Part shown: piece by piece, positions 36,688 through 46,055 of the stretch | Layout of the letters: every line of letters begins with the position of its first letter | Numbering within the stretch: the first letter of the stretch is position 1 | NCBI RefSeq assembly: GCF_000425145.1 | Contig: NZ_AULF01000031.1 | Coordinates: 1-52,111 of the forward strand | Reading direction: 5' to 3' | Length of the DNA: 52,111 bases | Source: Pedobacter glucosidilyticus DSM 23534 | Lineage (GTDB): Bacteria > Bacteroidota > Bacteroidia > Sphingobacteriales > Sphingobacteriaceae | Made by a program: the position numbers and the translations under genes | The notes under the pieces: model-generated | What the model was told of the DNA's origin: nothing | Database searches by the model: none | What the model saw: only the letters and a program-made list of their open reading frames with translations

Positions 36688-36990
36688 TTATGTAAAAGAG
36701 TTTATACTGAATAAACAGTAAAAAGATTAGAATATTGTAGATTTATATAGAATGAAAACTTAAAATATTGATTTAGAAGTATTAAACCAACGAATTTTCT
36801 TATAAAGCAATCCTTTCTGTTTTTATAAGTCTCTTATTTTTCTTACTAAAAGTGTATACCCAGTTTTAATGGTGACCAGAAGATAGTTTGTCTTTATCAA
36901 TAACAACAATTTAAGATAAATAAATCTTAGTATGATAGATTAAATTTTAGGTTATTCTAGTGTTAAGAAAAAATATAAAAAATAAACTTA
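36688..36990. other. Gene-free AT-rich spacer left of the rplC promoter
   Basis: About 300 bp between the coiled-coil gene, which is transcribed leftwards, and the rplC promoter. No reading frame, hairpin with a T-run, or repeat that I can support. Confidence 0.7.
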
Positions 36991-36996
36991 TAACTG

Positions 36997-37027
36997 TTTG
37001 ATTATTAATAACTGTTTCTTATCTTTG
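36997..37027 (+). promoter_or_regulatory. Consensus promoter of the S10-spc-alpha series (rplC)
   Basis: TTTG at 36997-37000, a 19-bp spacer and TATCTTTG at 37020-37027, followed by GCCGTCCC. An exact match to the Bacteroidetes consensus. Transcription should begin near 37032, giving a leader of about 72 nt. Confidence 0.88.
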
Positions 37028-37030
37028 CCG

Positions 37031-37086
37031 TCCCTTTTGGGAATATTGTATCCACCTTGAACGAAGCCCTACTGCTTCGATGGGTG
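37031..37086 (+). promoter_or_regulatory. rplC leader hairpins, candidate autoregulatory element
   Basis: TCCC-TTTT-GGGA (37031-37042) at the predicted mRNA start is followed by a larger stem-loop. In it CACC (37053-37056) pairs with GGTG (37083-37086) and CGAAGC (37062-37067) pairs with GCTTCG (37074-37079). It ends 17 nt before the rplC start. E. coli regulates the corresponding operon through L4 binding its leader; whether this hairpin does the same is unknown. Confidence 0.5.
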
Positions 37087-37103
37087 TTAATTTAATTTAA
37101 GAA

Positions 37104-37721
37104 ATGTCAGGAATTATTGGAAAAAAAGTAGGAATGACCAGCATTTTCGACGCAGAGGGTAAAAACATACCTTGTACTGTTATCGAAGCTGGACCTTGTG
37201 TGGTAACACAAGTTAGAACCGTCGAGAAAGATGGCTATGCTGCTGTTCAGTTAGCTTACGACGAGAAGAAAGAAAAAAACACCACTGCTTCATTAAAAGG
37301 TCATTTTGAGAAAGCTGGAACTACACCTAAGCGTAAGCTTGTTGAGTTTAAGTATTTTACAGAAGAAAAATCTTTAGGTGATGTTGTTGATGTTAATCTT
37401 TTCTTAGAAGGTGATTACGTAGATGTAGTTGGTACTTCTAAAGGTAAAGGTTTTCAAGGTGTTGTAAAACGCCATGGTTTTAGTGGTGTGGGTATGCAAA
37501 CTCACGGACAGCACAACCGTTTAAGAGCTCCAGGTTCATTAGGTGCATCTTCATTTCCTTCAAGAGTATTTAAAGGAATGAGAATGGCCGGAAGAACAGG
37601 TGGTTCTAGGGTGAAAATTCAAAACCTTCAAATCGTTAAAGTTTTTGCTGAGCAAAATTTATTAGTTGTTAGTGGTTCTATACCAGGAGCAAAGGGTTCG
37701 TACGTATTAATCGAGAAGTAA
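37104..37721 (+). CDS. rplC: 50S ribosomal protein L3
   Basis: 205 residues. A two-domain L3 with the extended loop [20 protein letters not shown] that reaches toward the peptidyl transferase centre and carries the glutamine methylated by PrmB in other bacteria. Normal length. It is the first gene after the promoter at 37027 and is followed by rplD with a 1-bp gap. Confidence 0.98.
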   Translation: MSGIIGKKVGMTSIFDAEGKNIPCTVIEAGPCVVTQVRTVEKDGYAAVQLAYDEKKEKNTTASLKGHFEKAGTTPKRKLVEFKYFTEEKSLGDVVDVNLFLEGDYVDVVGTSKGKGFQGVVKRHGFSGVGMQTHGQHNRLRAPGSLGASSFPSRVFKGMRMAGRTGGSRVKIQNLQIVKVFAEQNLLVVSGSIPGAKGSYVLIEK

Positions 37722-37722
37722 G

Positions 37723-38352
37723 ATGGAAGTTAAAGTATTAAACATCTCAGGTAAAGAAACAGGTGCCAAGGTGCAACTTCCTGAGGGAATCTTCGGTATT
37801 GAGCCTAATGACCATGCGATTTATTTAGACGTAAAACAGTATTTGGCAAATCAACGTCAAGGTACTCACAAGTCTAAACAACGTAATGAAATTGCTGGAT
37901 CAACTAGAAAATTGTACAAGCAAAAAGGCACAGGTGGTGCTAGAGCCGGAAGTATTAAATCTCCATTATTTAATGGTGGTGGTAGAATCTTTGGTCCTCA
38001 ACCACGTGATTACAGCTTTAAATTGAACAAAAAGTTAAAAGAAGTTGCTCGTAGATCTGCGCTTTCTTACAAAGCTCAGGATAACAGTGTTTTAGTATTA
38101 GAAGACTTTACTTTTGATTCTCCGAAAACTAAAAACTTTATCAGCTTATTAAATGCTTTAAATTTTGCAAACGAGAAAACATTAGTTGTTTTAGCAGAAG
38201 CAAATCAAAACGTTTATTTAGCAAGCAGAAATCTTCAAAAAGCTAAAGTTATTACAGCAGATCAGTTAAATACATACGATGTATTAAATGCAGGAAAATT
38301 AGTATTAACTACCGGTTCGGTAAAAACATTAGAGGAGGCATTAGCTAAGTAA
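37723..38352 (+). CDS. rplD: 50S ribosomal protein L4
   Basis: 209 residues. The loop [20 protein letters not shown] projects into the exit tunnel and is a site of macrolide-resistance mutations in other species; no unusual insertion or deletion is evident. In E. coli L4 represses its own operon, which makes it the first candidate partner for the leader hairpin before rplC. Confidence 0.98.
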   Translation: MEVKVLNISGKETGAKVQLPEGIFGIEPNDHAIYLDVKQYLANQRQGTHKSKQRNEIAGSTRKLYKQKGTGGARAGSIKSPLFNGGGRIFGPQPRDYSFKLNKKLKEVARRSALSYKAQDNSVLVLEDFTFDSPKTKNFISLLNALNFANEKTLVVLAEANQNVYLASRNLQKAKVITADQLNTYDVLNAGKLVLTTGSVKTLEEALAK

Positions 38353-38353
38353 T

Positions 38354-38644
38354 ATGGAAATTTTAAAAAAACCCGTTCTTACAGAAAAAGCCGCTGTGTT
38401 AACTGAGAAATTGAACCGTTATATTTTCCAGTGTGATCACAGAGCTAACAAATTGCAAATTAAATCTGCAATTGAGGCCATGTATGGTGTTACTGTAGAT
38501 GCAGTAAATACGATGGTTGTAGTAGGTAAAAACAAAACCAGATCTACTAAGACTGGTATCGTACAAGGTAGAATAGCTAAATATAAAAAAGCTATTATTA
38601 CTTTAAAAGAAGGTGAAACTATTGACTTTTATAGCAATATATAA
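38354..38644 (+). CDS. rplW: 50S ribosomal protein L23
   Basis: 96 residues. MEILKKPVLTEKA is the family opening (the I-x-x-P-x-x-T-E-K pattern). L23 sits at the tunnel exit and docks trigger factor and the signal recognition particle. It follows rplD with a 1-bp gap. Confidence 0.97.
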   Translation: MEILKKPVLTEKAAVLTEKLNRYIFQCDHRANKLQIKSAIEAMYGVTVDAVNTMVVVGKNKTRSTKTGIVQGRIAKYKKAIITLKEGETIDFYSNI

Positions 38645-38651
38645 TTAAAAA

Positions 38652-39476
38652 ATGGGCTTAAGAAAATTTAAACCAGTAACCCCAGGAACACGTTTCAGAG
38701 TTGGCGCTGATTTCACTGAAATCACTACAAGAACTCCTGAGAAGTCTCTTGTTGTAAAAAGCAAGAAATCTGGTGGTCGTAATAATACTGGTAAAATGAC
38801 TATGCGTTATCTCGGTGGGGGTCACAAGCAATTGTACCGATTGATAGATTTTAAACGCGATAAAAAAGATATCCCCGCAACTGTAGCAACAATCGAGTAC
38901 GATCCAAATCGTACTGCCCGTATCGCCCTGTTACACTATGCTGATGGAGAGAAAAGATATATCATCGCTCCTGAAGGTTTACAGGTTGGACAGAAAGTTG
39001 TTTCTGGTGAAAATGTAGCTCCTGAAATAGGAAACACTACAACATTAGCAAATATCCCTCTGGGTTCTATCATTCATAATATAGAAATTAACCCAGGAAG
39101 AGGAGCTCAAATTGCAAGAAGTGCTGGTTCTTACGCTCAATTAGCAGCAAGAGACGGTAAATATGCAACTATCAAAATGCCTTCTGGTGAAACTCGTCTG
39201 ATTTTAGTTACCTGTACAGCAACTATTGGTACTGTATCTAATTCAGAACATTCAAATGAAGTTTTAGGTAAAGCCGGTAGAAAACGTTGGTTAGGCCGTC
39301 GTCCAAGAGTTAGAGGTGTTGCAATGAACCCTGTTGATCACCCAATGGGTGGTGGTGAAGGTAGATCTTCTGGAGGTCACCCACGTTCAAGAAAAGGTTT
39401 ATTGGCGAAAGGTTTCAAAACTCGCGACAAAAAGAAATATTCAGATCGTTTCATCATTGAGAGGAGGAAAAAATAA
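38652..39476 (+). CDS. rplB: 50S ribosomal protein L2
   Basis: 274 residues. The C-terminal block [18 protein letters not shown] contains the conserved histidine near the peptidyl transferase centre. It joins the subunits and stabilises domain IV of 23S rRNA. Its stop overlaps the rpsS start by one base (TAATG). Confidence 0.98.
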   Translation: MGLRKFKPVTPGTRFRVGADFTEITTRTPEKSLVVKSKKSGGRNNTGKMTMRYLGGGHKQLYRLIDFKRDKKDIPATVATIEYDPNRTARIALLHYADGEKRYIIAPEGLQVGQKVVSGENVAPEIGNTTTLANIPLGSIIHNIEINPGRGAQIARSAGSYAQLAARDGKYATIKMPSGETRLILVTCTATIGTVSNSEHSNEVLGKAGRKRWLGRRPRVRGVAMNPVDHPMGGGEGRSSGGHPRSRKGLLAKGFKTRDKKKYSDRFIIERRKK

Positions 39477-39742
39477 TGGCTCGTTCAATTAAAAAAGGAC
39501 CATATATAGACCATAATGTAGAAAGAAAAGTTTCTACGATGAATGATTCAGGTAAGAAAACTGTAATCAAAACTTGGTCAAGAAGATCAATGATATCTCC
39601 GGATTTCGTAGGTCATACATTCGCAGTACACAACGGAAATAAATTCATTCCGGTTTATGTAACCGAGAACATGGTTGGTCATAAGCTTGGAGAGTTTGCT
39701 CCAACCAGAACATTTAGAGGTCACTCTGAAAAGAAAAGATAA
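39476..39742 (+). CDS. rpsS: 30S ribosomal protein S19
   Basis: 88 residues. [19 protein letters not shown] and [17 protein letters not shown] are family blocks. It pairs with S13 in the 30S head. It is translationally coupled to rplB through the one-base overlap. Confidence 0.98.
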   Translation: MARSIKKGPYIDHNVERKVSTMNDSGKKTVIKTWSRRSMISPDFVGHTFAVHNGNKFIPVYVTENMVGHKLGEFAPTRTFRGHSEKKR

Positions 39743-39748
39743 TAAGAA

Positions 39749-40108
39749 ATGGAAGCAATAGCAAAATTAAATAATTGCCCTACTTCTCCTCGTAAAATGA
39801 GACTGGTTGTTGATTTAATCAGAGGTGAACGCGTAGAAAAGGCACTTTATATCCTAAAATATACCAATAAAGAAGCAGCTATAAGGGTTGAGAAACTATT
39901 ATTATCTGCCATTAAAAATTGGGAGTTAAAAAATGAGGGTCAACGTCCTGAAGATGCTCAACTATTTGTGAAAACAATTATGGTTGATGGTGGTCGTCAG
40001 TTGAAACGTTTAAGACCTGCACCTCAGGGTCGTGGTTATAGAATACGTAAGCGTTCTAACCATGTAACTTTGGTAGTAGATAGCAAAAATGTAGAACCTC
40101 AAAACTAA
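39749..40108 (+). CDS. rplV: 50S ribosomal protein L22
   Basis: 119 residues. The [15 protein letters not shown] opening and the beta-hairpin [20 protein letters not shown] lining the exit tunnel are present, with no insertion in the macrolide-sensitive loop. Normal length. Confidence 0.97.
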   Translation: MEAIAKLNNCPTSPRKMRLVVDLIRGERVEKALYILKYTNKEAAIRVEKLLLSAIKNWELKNEGQRPEDAQLFVKTIMVDGGRQLKRLRPAPQGRGYRIRKRSNHVTLVVDSKNVEPQN

Positions 40109-40118
40109 TTAAGAAGAA

Positions 40119-40907
40119 ATGGGACAAAAGGCTAATCCAATAGGAAACAGATTAGGAATCATCAGAGGATGGGATTCTAACTGGTATGGTGGTAATAACT
40201 ATTCTGATAAATTAGTTGAGGATGAAAAGATTCGTAAATACCTTTCAGTGCGTATAGCAAAAGGTGGCGTATCTAAAGTTGTTATCGAAAGAACGTTAAA
40301 ACGTATTACTGTTACTATTCACACTGCTCGTCCGGGTATTGTAATTGGTAAAGGTGGTTCTGAAGTTGATAAGATCAAAGAAGAGTTAAAGAAATTAACT
40401 AAGAAAGATGTTCAAATCAACATTTTTGAAATCAAAAGACCTGAGCTTGATGCAAAATTGGTAGCAGATGGTGTTGCGAAACAATTAGAGGCTCGTATCT
40501 CTTTCAGAAGAGCTATGAAAACTTCTATCGCATCAACGATGAGAATGGGAGCAGAAGGAATTAAAATTATGTGCTCTGGCCGTTTAGGTGGTGCAGAGAT
40601 GGCTCGTTCTGAACAATATAAAGACGGTAGAATTCCTCTACACACTTTCAGAGCTGATATTGATTATGCTTTAGGTGAAGCATTAACTACTTATGGTAAA
40701 ATCGGTATCAAAGTATGGATTTGTAAAGGTGAAGTTTACGGTAAGAGAGATTTATCTCCAAATATCGGAGCTAGCGCAGGTAAAGGTGGAAAAACTGAAG
40801 GTTCTTCAAACTTTGCTCCAAGAGGTGGTGAGCGTGGTGATAGAAAAGGTGGTAACAACCGTGGTGGAAATCGTGGTGGTGCCGGAGCTAATAGAGGTAA
40901 AAGATAA
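40119..40907 (+). CDS. rpsC: 30S ribosomal protein S3 with Gly/Arg-rich tail
   Basis: 262 residues. The N-terminal domain and KH domain ([17 protein letters not shown]) are followed by the C-terminal domain with RISFRRAMK. It lines the mRNA entry channel. About 35 residues of a Gly, Arg and Asn-rich tail extend the C-terminus beyond the usual end, similar in type to the tail of the DEAD-box helicase at 10085. A 41-bp gap with a small ATCGT/ACGAT hairpin precedes rplP. Confidence 0.97.
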   Translation: MGQKANPIGNRLGIIRGWDSNWYGGNNYSDKLVEDEKIRKYLSVRIAKGGVSKVVIERTLKRITVTIHTARPGIVIGKGGSEVDKIKEELKKLTKKDVQINIFEIKRPELDAKLVADGVAKQLEARISFRRAMKTSIASTMRMGAEGIKIMCSGRLGGAEMARSEQYKDGRIPLHTFRADIDYALGEALTTYGKIGIKVWICKGEVYGKRDLSPNIGASAGKGGKTEGSSNFAPRGGERGDRKGGNNRGGNRGGAGANRGKR

Positions 40908-40948
40908 TTCAGTTAGAAACTATCGTTTAACGATTAAAGAATAAAGTA

Positions 40949-41371
40949 ATGTTACAGCCAAAAAGAACGAAGTTCAGAAAAATGCAGAAGGGCAGAATGA
41001 AAGGCCTAGCCACTCGTGGTGCTGAGCTTGCATTCGGTTCATTCGGAATAAAATCACTGGAAGAGTGCTGGATTACCAGCCGCCAGATAGAAGCAGCCCG
41101 TATCGCGGTAACACGTTTTATGAAACGTGAAGGCCAAGTATGGATTCGTATTTTCCCAGACAAACCAGTTACCAAAAAACCTGCTGAAGTACGTATGGGT
41201 AAAGGTAAAGGTGCGCCTGAGTATTGGGTTGCAGTTGTAAGACCAGGTAGAATCCTTTTCGAAGCAGAAGGTGTACCTTTTGAAGTTGCTAAAGAAGCTA
41301 TGCGTCTTGCAGCTCAGAAATTACCGGTTCAAACTAAGTTTGTAGTGCGTAGAGATTACGTAGAAGCATAA
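40949..41371 (+). CDS. rplP: 50S ribosomal protein L16
   Basis: 140 residues. [19 protein letters not shown] and the [20 protein letters not shown] block are diagnostic. It organises the A-site side of the 50S subunit. The 75-bp gap after it holds a short stem-loop (TTGTTGG and CCTAACAA, 41391-41411). Confidence 0.98.
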   Translation: MLQPKRTKFRKMQKGRMKGLATRGAELAFGSFGIKSLEECWITSRQIEAARIAVTRFMKREGQVWIRIFPDKPVTKKPAEVRMGKGKGAPEYWVAVVRPGRILFEAEGVPFEVAKEAMRLAAQKLPVQTKFVVRRDYVEA

Positions 41372-41446
41372 AATCAGTTTTTAGTTTTTTTTGTTGGCCG
41401 TTACCTAACAAAGACAGCTTAAACTAAACTAATTACTAATAGTAAA

Positions 41447-41665
41447 ATGAAATACGCAGAAATTAAAGCGCTGGCTACAGACGAAATTGTTGCCAGAATT
41501 CAGGAAGAAAAAGCGACTATTACCAAGTTGAAATTTGCTCATGCAGTTTCATCAATAGAAAATCCTACTAGAATTTATAAATCTAGAAAGACTATTGCTC
41601 GCTTAAGTACAGAATTAACTCAGCGCCAAGCGCAAGCTAAGGCAGCTTCTGAAAGTAACTCATAA
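41447..41665 (+). CDS. rpmC: 50S ribosomal protein L29
   Basis: 72 residues. A helical hairpin, [18 protein letters not shown] then [14 protein letters not shown] and [11 protein letters not shown]. It lies near the tunnel exit beside L23. It has a few extra C-terminal residues of Gln, Ala and Ser. Confidence 0.96.
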   Translation: MKYAEIKALATDEIVARIQEEKATITKLKFAHAVSSIENPTRIYKSRKTIARLSTELTQRQAQAKAASESNS

Positions 41666-41679
41666 TTTTTAGAGTCGAA

Positions 41680-41934
41680 ATGGAAAGAAAATTAAGAAAA
41701 ACAAGAATTGGGTTAGTGGTGAGCAATAAGATGGATAAATCTATTGTAGTGAGTGTGGAGAGAAAAGTAAAGCACCCAATTTATGGTAAGTTCGTAAAGA
41801 CGACTACCAAATTTATGGCTCATGACGAGAAAAATGATTGCGGTGTTGGAGATACCGTTTTGATCATGGAGACACGTCCTCTGAGTAAGAACAAAAACTG
41901 GAGATTAGTTGAAATTTTAGAAAGGGCTAAGTAA
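41680..41934 (+). CDS. rpsQ: 30S ribosomal protein S17
   Basis: 84 residues, OB fold. [21 protein letters not shown] and the [27 protein letters not shown] block are typical. A primary binder of 16S rRNA early in assembly. A 1-bp gap to rplN. Confidence 0.97.
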   Translation: MERKLRKTRIGLVVSNKMDKSIVVSVERKVKHPIYGKFVKTTTKFMAHDEKNDCGVGDTVLIMETRPLSKNKNWRLVEILERAK

Positions 41935-41935
41935 G

Positions 41936-42304
41936 ATGGTACAACAGGAATCACGATTAAACGTAGCCGACAATTCTGGAGCTAAAGAAGTTTTAGTTAT
42001 CAGAGTGTTAGGTGGTACCGGTAAAAGATATGCTTCTATTGGTGATAAAGTGGTAGTAACTGTGAAAGCAGCACTTCCATCAGGAAACATCAAAAAAGGA
42101 ACAGTATCTAAAGCTGTAGTAGTTAGAACGAAGAAAGAAATCAGAAGAAAAGATGGTTCTTATATCCGTTTTGACGATAACGCGGCAGTATTATTAAATA
42201 ACCAGGACGAACCAAGAGGTACTCGTATCTTTGGCCCGGTTGCAAGAGAACTGCGTGAAAAACAATTCATGAAAATTGTATCATTAGCACCGGAGGTTTT
42301 GTAA
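41936..42304 (+). CDS. rplN: 50S ribosomal protein L14
   Basis: 122 residues, the canonical length. [18 protein letters not shown] and the C-terminal [23 protein letters not shown] identify it. It forms an intersubunit bridge and docks the silencing factor RsfS. A 1-bp gap to rplX. Confidence 0.98.
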   Translation: MVQQESRLNVADNSGAKEVLVIRVLGGTGKRYASIGDKVVVTVKAALPSGNIKKGTVSKAVVVRTKKEIRRKDGSYIRFDDNAAVLLNNQDEPRGTRIFGPVARELREKQFMKIVSLAPEVL

Positions 42305-42305
42305 A

Positions 42306-42647
42306 ATGGAAAATAAGAAAAAATCACAACCTAAATTAAATATCCGTAAAGGAGATTTAGTAACGGTTATCGCCGGAGACTCTAAAGGTCAACAAGGTAA
42401 AGTAGTTGAAGTAAGAATTAAAGAAAACAGAGCTATCGTAGAAGGTGCTAATATGGTTTCTAAACATTCTAAACCAAGTGCTACAAATCCTAATGGTGGT
42501 ATAAGTAAAAAAGAAGCTCCTATTCATATCTCTAACTTAGCATTAGTTGATCCTAAAACGGGTAAGGCTACAAGAGTTTCAAGAAAGAGAACAGAAGACG
42601 GAAAAGTTGTTAGAATAGCTAAAAAATCTGGGGAGGAAATTAACTAA
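42306..42647 (+). CDS. rplX: 50S ribosomal protein L24
   Basis: 113 residues with a KOW motif ([21 protein letters not shown]). It starts assembly of the 50S subunit. The last base of its stop codon is the first base of the rplE start. Confidence 0.97.
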   Translation: MENKKKSQPKLNIRKGDLVTVIAGDSKGQQGKVVEVRIKENRAIVEGANMVSKHSKPSATNPNGGISKKEAPIHISNLALVDPKTGKATRVSRKRTEDGKVVRIAKKSGEEIN

Positions 42648-43216
42648 TGGCTTACGTACCAAGATTAAAAGACAAATATAAGGCAGAAATTGTTGATGCT
42701 CTTAAGGATAAATTCCAGTATAAGAGTGTTATGCAAGTGCCTAAGTTAAAGAAAATCGCTATCAACCAAGGTGTTGGTGCGGGCGTAACTGATAAAAAGG
42801 TAGTTGAAGCAGCAATTGTAGAGTTAACTACCATCACCGGACAACAAGCTGTTGCAGCAAAGTCTAAAAAAGATATCTCTAATTTTAAATTACGTAAAGG
42901 TATGCCAGTAGGTGTACGTGTAACTTTACGTGATAATAAGATGTACGAGTTTTTAGATCGTTTAATCGCAGTTGCTTTACCTCGTATCCGTGATTTCAAA
43001 GGTATCAACGATAAAGGCTTTGATGGAAATGGAAACTATACTTTAGGTGTATCAGAGCAAATTATCTTCCCTGAGATTAATATTGATAAAATCAATAAAA
43101 TACAAGGTATGGATATCACTTTTGTAACTAGTGCCGGAACAGATGTAGAAGCGTTAGAGTTACTTAAACAATTCGGGTTACCATTTAAAAATCAAAATAA
43201 AGTTAACAATGGCTAA
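42647..43216 (+). CDS. rplE: 50S ribosomal protein L5
   Basis: 189 residues. The blocks [19 protein letters not shown] and [20 protein letters not shown] are those of L5, which carries 5S rRNA into the central protuberance. It overlaps rpsN by 8 bp. Confidence 0.98.
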   Translation: MAYVPRLKDKYKAEIVDALKDKFQYKSVMQVPKLKKIAINQGVGAGVTDKKVVEAAIVELTTITGQQAVAAKSKKDISNFKLRKGMPVGVRVTLRDNKMYEFLDRLIAVALPRIRDFKGINDKGFDGNGNYTLGVSEQIIFPEINIDKINKIQGMDITFVTSAGTDVEALELLKQFGLPFKNQNKVNNG

Positions 43217-43478
43217 AGAAGGTGTAAAAGCTCGCGAAATTAAGCGTCAAAAATTAGTAGCAAAGTTTGCTGCTAAAAGAGAAGAATTAAAAGCTGCTGG
43301 AGATTTTGCGGGATTAGATAAATTACCAAAAAACTCTTCACCTGTTCGTTTACACAATCGTTGTAAATTAACTGGTCGTCCAAGAGGTTATATGCGTCAG
43401 TTCGGTATTTCAAGGGTTACATTCCGTGAAATGGCACTTGCAGGTAAGATTCCGGGGGTTAGAAAAGCAAGCTGGTAA
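43209..43478 (+). CDS. rpsN: 30S ribosomal protein S14, zinc-independent long form
   Basis: 89 residues, the long form without the CxxC zinc ribbon; only one cysteine is left, in [27 protein letters not shown] is the helical insert absent from the short zinc form. It is the last gene before a 75-bp gap that contains an internal promoter. Confidence 0.97.
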   Translation: MAKEGVKAREIKRQKLVAKFAAKREELKAAGDFAGLDKLPKNSSPVRLHNRCKLTGRPRGYMRQFGISRVTFREMALAGKIPGVRKASW

Positions 43479-43493
43479 TTAAATTAAAAGAAT

Positions 43494-43534
43494 AAAGAAT
43501 TTTTTTGTACTTTTGCGGTCCAAAAAAATTCTTT
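43494..43534 (+). promoter_or_regulatory. Internal promoter before rpsH framed by a perfect 14-bp inverted repeat
   Basis: TACTTTTG at 43508-43515, followed by GCGGTCC, repeats the start context of the rpsL and rplC promoters. It lies in the loop of an exact inverted repeat: AAAGAATTTTTTTG at 43494-43507 and CAAAAAAATTCTTT at 43521-43534. No TTTG -33 box is at the right distance. Read-through RNA from rpsN could fold the same hairpin. Confidence 0.6.
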
Positions 43535-43553
43535 TTATTTATATAACAATAAA

Positions 43554-43952
43554 ATGTATACAGATCCAATAGCAGATTATCTTACAAGAGTAAGGAATGC
43601 CATCAAGGCCAACCACAGGGTTGTTGAAATTCCTGCATCGAACCTGAAAAAAGAAATTACAAAAGTTCTTTTTGATAAAGGTTATATCACGAACTATAAG
43701 TTTGAGGATAACGATGCACAAGGCACAATTAAAGTTGCATTAAAGTATCATCCAATTACTAAAGTTCCTGCTATTCGCACCATAACAAGAGCGAGTAAAC
43801 CAGGTTTGAGAAAGTATGCAGGTGTTAGTACTATGCCACGAGTATTAAACGGTTTAGGCGTTGCTATCATGTCAACTTCAAAAGGAGTAATGACTGATAA
43901 AGAAGCTAGACAGTTAAATGTAGGTGGTGAAGTTTTATGTTACGTTTATTAA
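43554..43952 (+). CDS. rpsH: 30S ribosomal protein S8
   Basis: 132 residues. MYTDPIADYLTRVRNA and the C-terminal MSTSKGVMTDKEARQLNVGGEVLCYVY are diagnostic. In E. coli S8 represses the spc operon by binding its mRNA at the L5 gene; no matching site was sought beyond the upstream hairpin. It may be read from its own promoter. Confidence 0.98.
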   Translation: MYTDPIADYLTRVRNAIKANHRVVEIPASNLKKEITKVLFDKGYITNYKFEDNDAQGTIKVALKYHPITKVPAIRTITRASKPGLRKYAGVSTMPRVLNGLGVAIMSTSKGVMTDKEARQLNVGGEVLCYVY

Positions 43953-43965
43953 TTAGGAGAAAGAG

Positions 43966-44523
43966 ATGTCAAGAATAGGAAAAGCCCCGATTTCAATCCC
44001 TAGTGGAGTAACGGTTACAGTTTCTTCAAGCAATTTAGTTTCTGTAAAAGGACCTAAAGGAGAATTGAGTCAACAAGTTGATGCTGATATCATCGTTGAG
44101 CAAGAAAATAATACTTTATTAGTAAAACGTCCTTCAGATCAAAAACGTCATAAAGCTTTACATGGCTTATACAGAGCCTTACTTAACAACATGGTTGTTG
44201 GTGTAACAGAAGGTTACAAATTAGAGCAAGAATTGGTAGGTGTTGGTTATAAAGCGTCTAATCAAGGAAATACATTAGATTTAGTTCTAGGATATTCTCA
44301 CCATATCGTTTTTGCTTTACCTCAAGAAATTAAAGTTTCAACAACTTCTGAAAAAGGTAAAAACCCAACCATCATTTTAGAATCTATAGATAAGCAATTG
44401 CTTGGTCAAGTTGCAGCTAAGATTCGTTCATTCAGAACTCCAGAGCCTTACAAAGGTAAAGGTATTAAGTTCGTAGGTGAGCAGTTAAGAAGAAAAGCAG
44501 GTAAGTCAGCAGCTAAAAAATAA
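43966..44523 (+). CDS. rplF: 50S ribosomal protein L6
   Basis: 185 residues. Two tandem L6 domains; [17 protein letters not shown] and [23 protein letters not shown] are the ends of the family. It sits near the factor-binding site. Normal length. Confidence 0.98.
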   Translation: MSRIGKAPISIPSGVTVTVSSSNLVSVKGPKGELSQQVDADIIVEQENNTLLVKRPSDQKRHKALHGLYRALLNNMVVGVTEGYKLEQELVGVGYKASNQGNTLDLVLGYSHHIVFALPQEIKVSTTSEKGKNPTIILESIDKQLLGQVAAKIRSFRTPEPYKGKGIKFVGEQLRRKAGKSAAKK

Positions 44524-44528
44524 TTGTT

Positions 44529-44885
44529 ATGGCAGGAAAAGTAAAATTATCCCGTAGGGAAAGAATAAAAAAAGGTATCAGAAAAAGAGTTTCTGGTTCT
44601 ACAGAGCGCCCTCGTTTATCTGTTTTCAGAAGTAACAAAGGTATTTATGCTCAAATTATTGATGATATAGCTGGTAAAACTATTGTTTCAGCTTCATCAG
44701 TAGAGAAGGATTTCAGTGCAAATGGTAATAAAGTAGATCAATCTAAAGAGGTTGGTAAAAAAGTTGCAGAGAAGGCTATTGCTGCTGGAATTAAACAAGT
44801 AGTTTTTGATAGAAACGGTTACTTATACCACGGACGTATTAAGTCTTTGGCAGAAGGTGCCCGTGAAGCAGGTTTAATATTTTAA
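44529..44885 (+). CDS. rplR: 50S ribosomal protein L18
   Basis: 118 residues. The basic N-terminus [19 protein letters not shown] is followed by [17 protein letters not shown] and the C-terminal [26 protein letters not shown]. It binds 5S rRNA with L5. Confidence 0.98.
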   Translation: MAGKVKLSRRERIKKGIRKRVSGSTERPRLSVFRSNKGIYAQIIDDIAGKTIVSASSVEKDFSANGNKVDQSKEVGKKVAEKAIAAGIKQVVFDRNGYLYHGRIKSLAEGAREAGLIF

Positions 44886-44897
44886 TTTCAGAAGCAG

Positions 44898-45416
44898 ATG
44901 TCAACTATCAATATAAAAAGAGTAAAAGCAAACGAGATTGAATTAAAAGATCGTTTGGTTAGCATCCAACGTGTTGCTAAAGTTACCAAAGGTGGTCGTA
45001 CTTTCAGTTTTTCAGCTATCGTAGTTGTTGGTGATGAAAACGGCGTTGTAGGTTATGGTTTAGGAAAAGCAAAAGAGGTTACTGAGGCAATTGCTAAAGG
45101 AATTGATGATGCGAAAAAGAACTTAGTTAAAGTCCCTATCATTAATGCTACTATACCTCATGAGCAAATCGGTAAATTTTCTGGAGGTTTCGTTTTCTTG
45201 AAACCTGCATCAAATGGTACCGGTGTTATTGCTGGTGGTGCGATGAGAGCAGTATTAGAATCTGCAGGAATCCATAACGTACTTGCAAAATCAAAAGGTT
45301 CTTCAAATCCACATAACGTGGTTAAAGCTACTATCTCAGCATTATCTCAACTAAGAGATGCTCATACTGTAGCTCATAACAGAGGTGTTTCATTAAGTAA
45401 AGTATTTAACGGTTAA
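44898..45416 (+). CDS. rpsE: 30S ribosomal protein S5
   Basis: 172 residues. [30 protein letters not shown] is the N-terminal dsRNA-binding domain; [23 protein letters not shown] is in the C-terminal domain. It helps decoding fidelity. A 4-bp gap to rpmD. Confidence 0.98.
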   Translation: MSTINIKRVKANEIELKDRLVSIQRVAKVTKGGRTFSFSAIVVVGDENGVVGYGLGKAKEVTEAIAKGIDDAKKNLVKVPIINATIPHEQIGKFSGGFVFLKPASNGTGVIAGGAMRAVLESAGIHNVLAKSKGSSNPHNVVKATISALSQLRDAHTVAHNRGVSLSKVFNG

Positions 45417-45420
45417 TACG

Positions 45421-45600
45421 ATGGCTAAGATCAAAATAACTCAAATTAAGAGCGTGATCGATAGAAGTGAACGCCAAAAAAGAACTATCCAAGCTTTAGG
45501 ATTAACTAAAATTAACCAAAGCGTAGAGGTAGAAGCTACTCCGTCAATTATCGGAATGGTAAAAGCAGTAAATCATTTGGTAGCAATCGAAAAAGTTTAA
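45421..45600 (+). CDS. rpmD: 50S ribosomal protein L30
   Basis: 59 residues, a short gene in the gap between rpsE and rplO. It opens with MAKIKITQIKSVIDRSERQK, followed by RTIQALGLTKINQSVEV and IIGMVKAVNHLVAIEKV, the L30 pattern. It lies 4 bp after rpsE and 5 bp before rplO, in its usual place. Confidence 0.97.
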   Translation: MAKIKITQIKSVIDRSERQKRTIQALGLTKINQSVEVEATPSIIGMVKAVNHLVAIEKV

Positions 45601-45605
45601 TTACC

Positions 45606-46052
45606 ATGAATTTAAGTAATTTAAAACCTGCAGAAGGTTCAGTAAAAAATAGAAAAAGAATTGGTCGTGGTACCGGTTCTGGACGTGGAGGAACATCTAC
45701 ACGTGGTCATAAAGGAGCTGGTTCACGTTCTGGCTATTCTTCAAAAGTTGGTTTTGAAGGTGGGCAAATGCCTTTACAACGTCGTGTTCCTAAGGTTGGA
45801 TTTAAAAATCCTAACCGTGTTGAGTTTGTAGGTGTCAATCTAGATGTTCTACAAGGTTTAACTGAGAAATTTAATCTTTCTCTTATAGACTTTGATGTAA
45901 TGAAAGAGCATGGATTAGTATCTAAAAATGATTTGGTGAAGATTTTGGGTAGGGGCGAATTAAATGCTAAATTAGAAGTAAAAGCACATGCATTTACAGC
46001 TGCCGCATCAAAAGCAATCGAAGCTGCCGGTGGTTCTGTTGTTAAATTATAA
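45606..46052 (+). CDS. rplO: 50S ribosomal protein L15
   Basis: 148 residues. MNLSNLKPAEGSVKNRKRIG, the Gly-rich RGTGSGRGGTSTRGHKGAGSRSG arm and EGGQMPLQRRVPK are family blocks. A late-assembly 50S protein, directly followed by secY (3-bp gap). Confidence 0.98.
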   Translation: MNLSNLKPAEGSVKNRKRIGRGTGSGRGGTSTRGHKGAGSRSGYSSKVGFEGGQMPLQRRVPKVGFKNPNRVEFVGVNLDVLQGLTEKFNLSLIDFDVMKEHGLVSKNDLVKILGRGELNAKLEVKAHAFTAAASKAIEAAGGSVVKL

Positions 46053-46055
46053 TTA

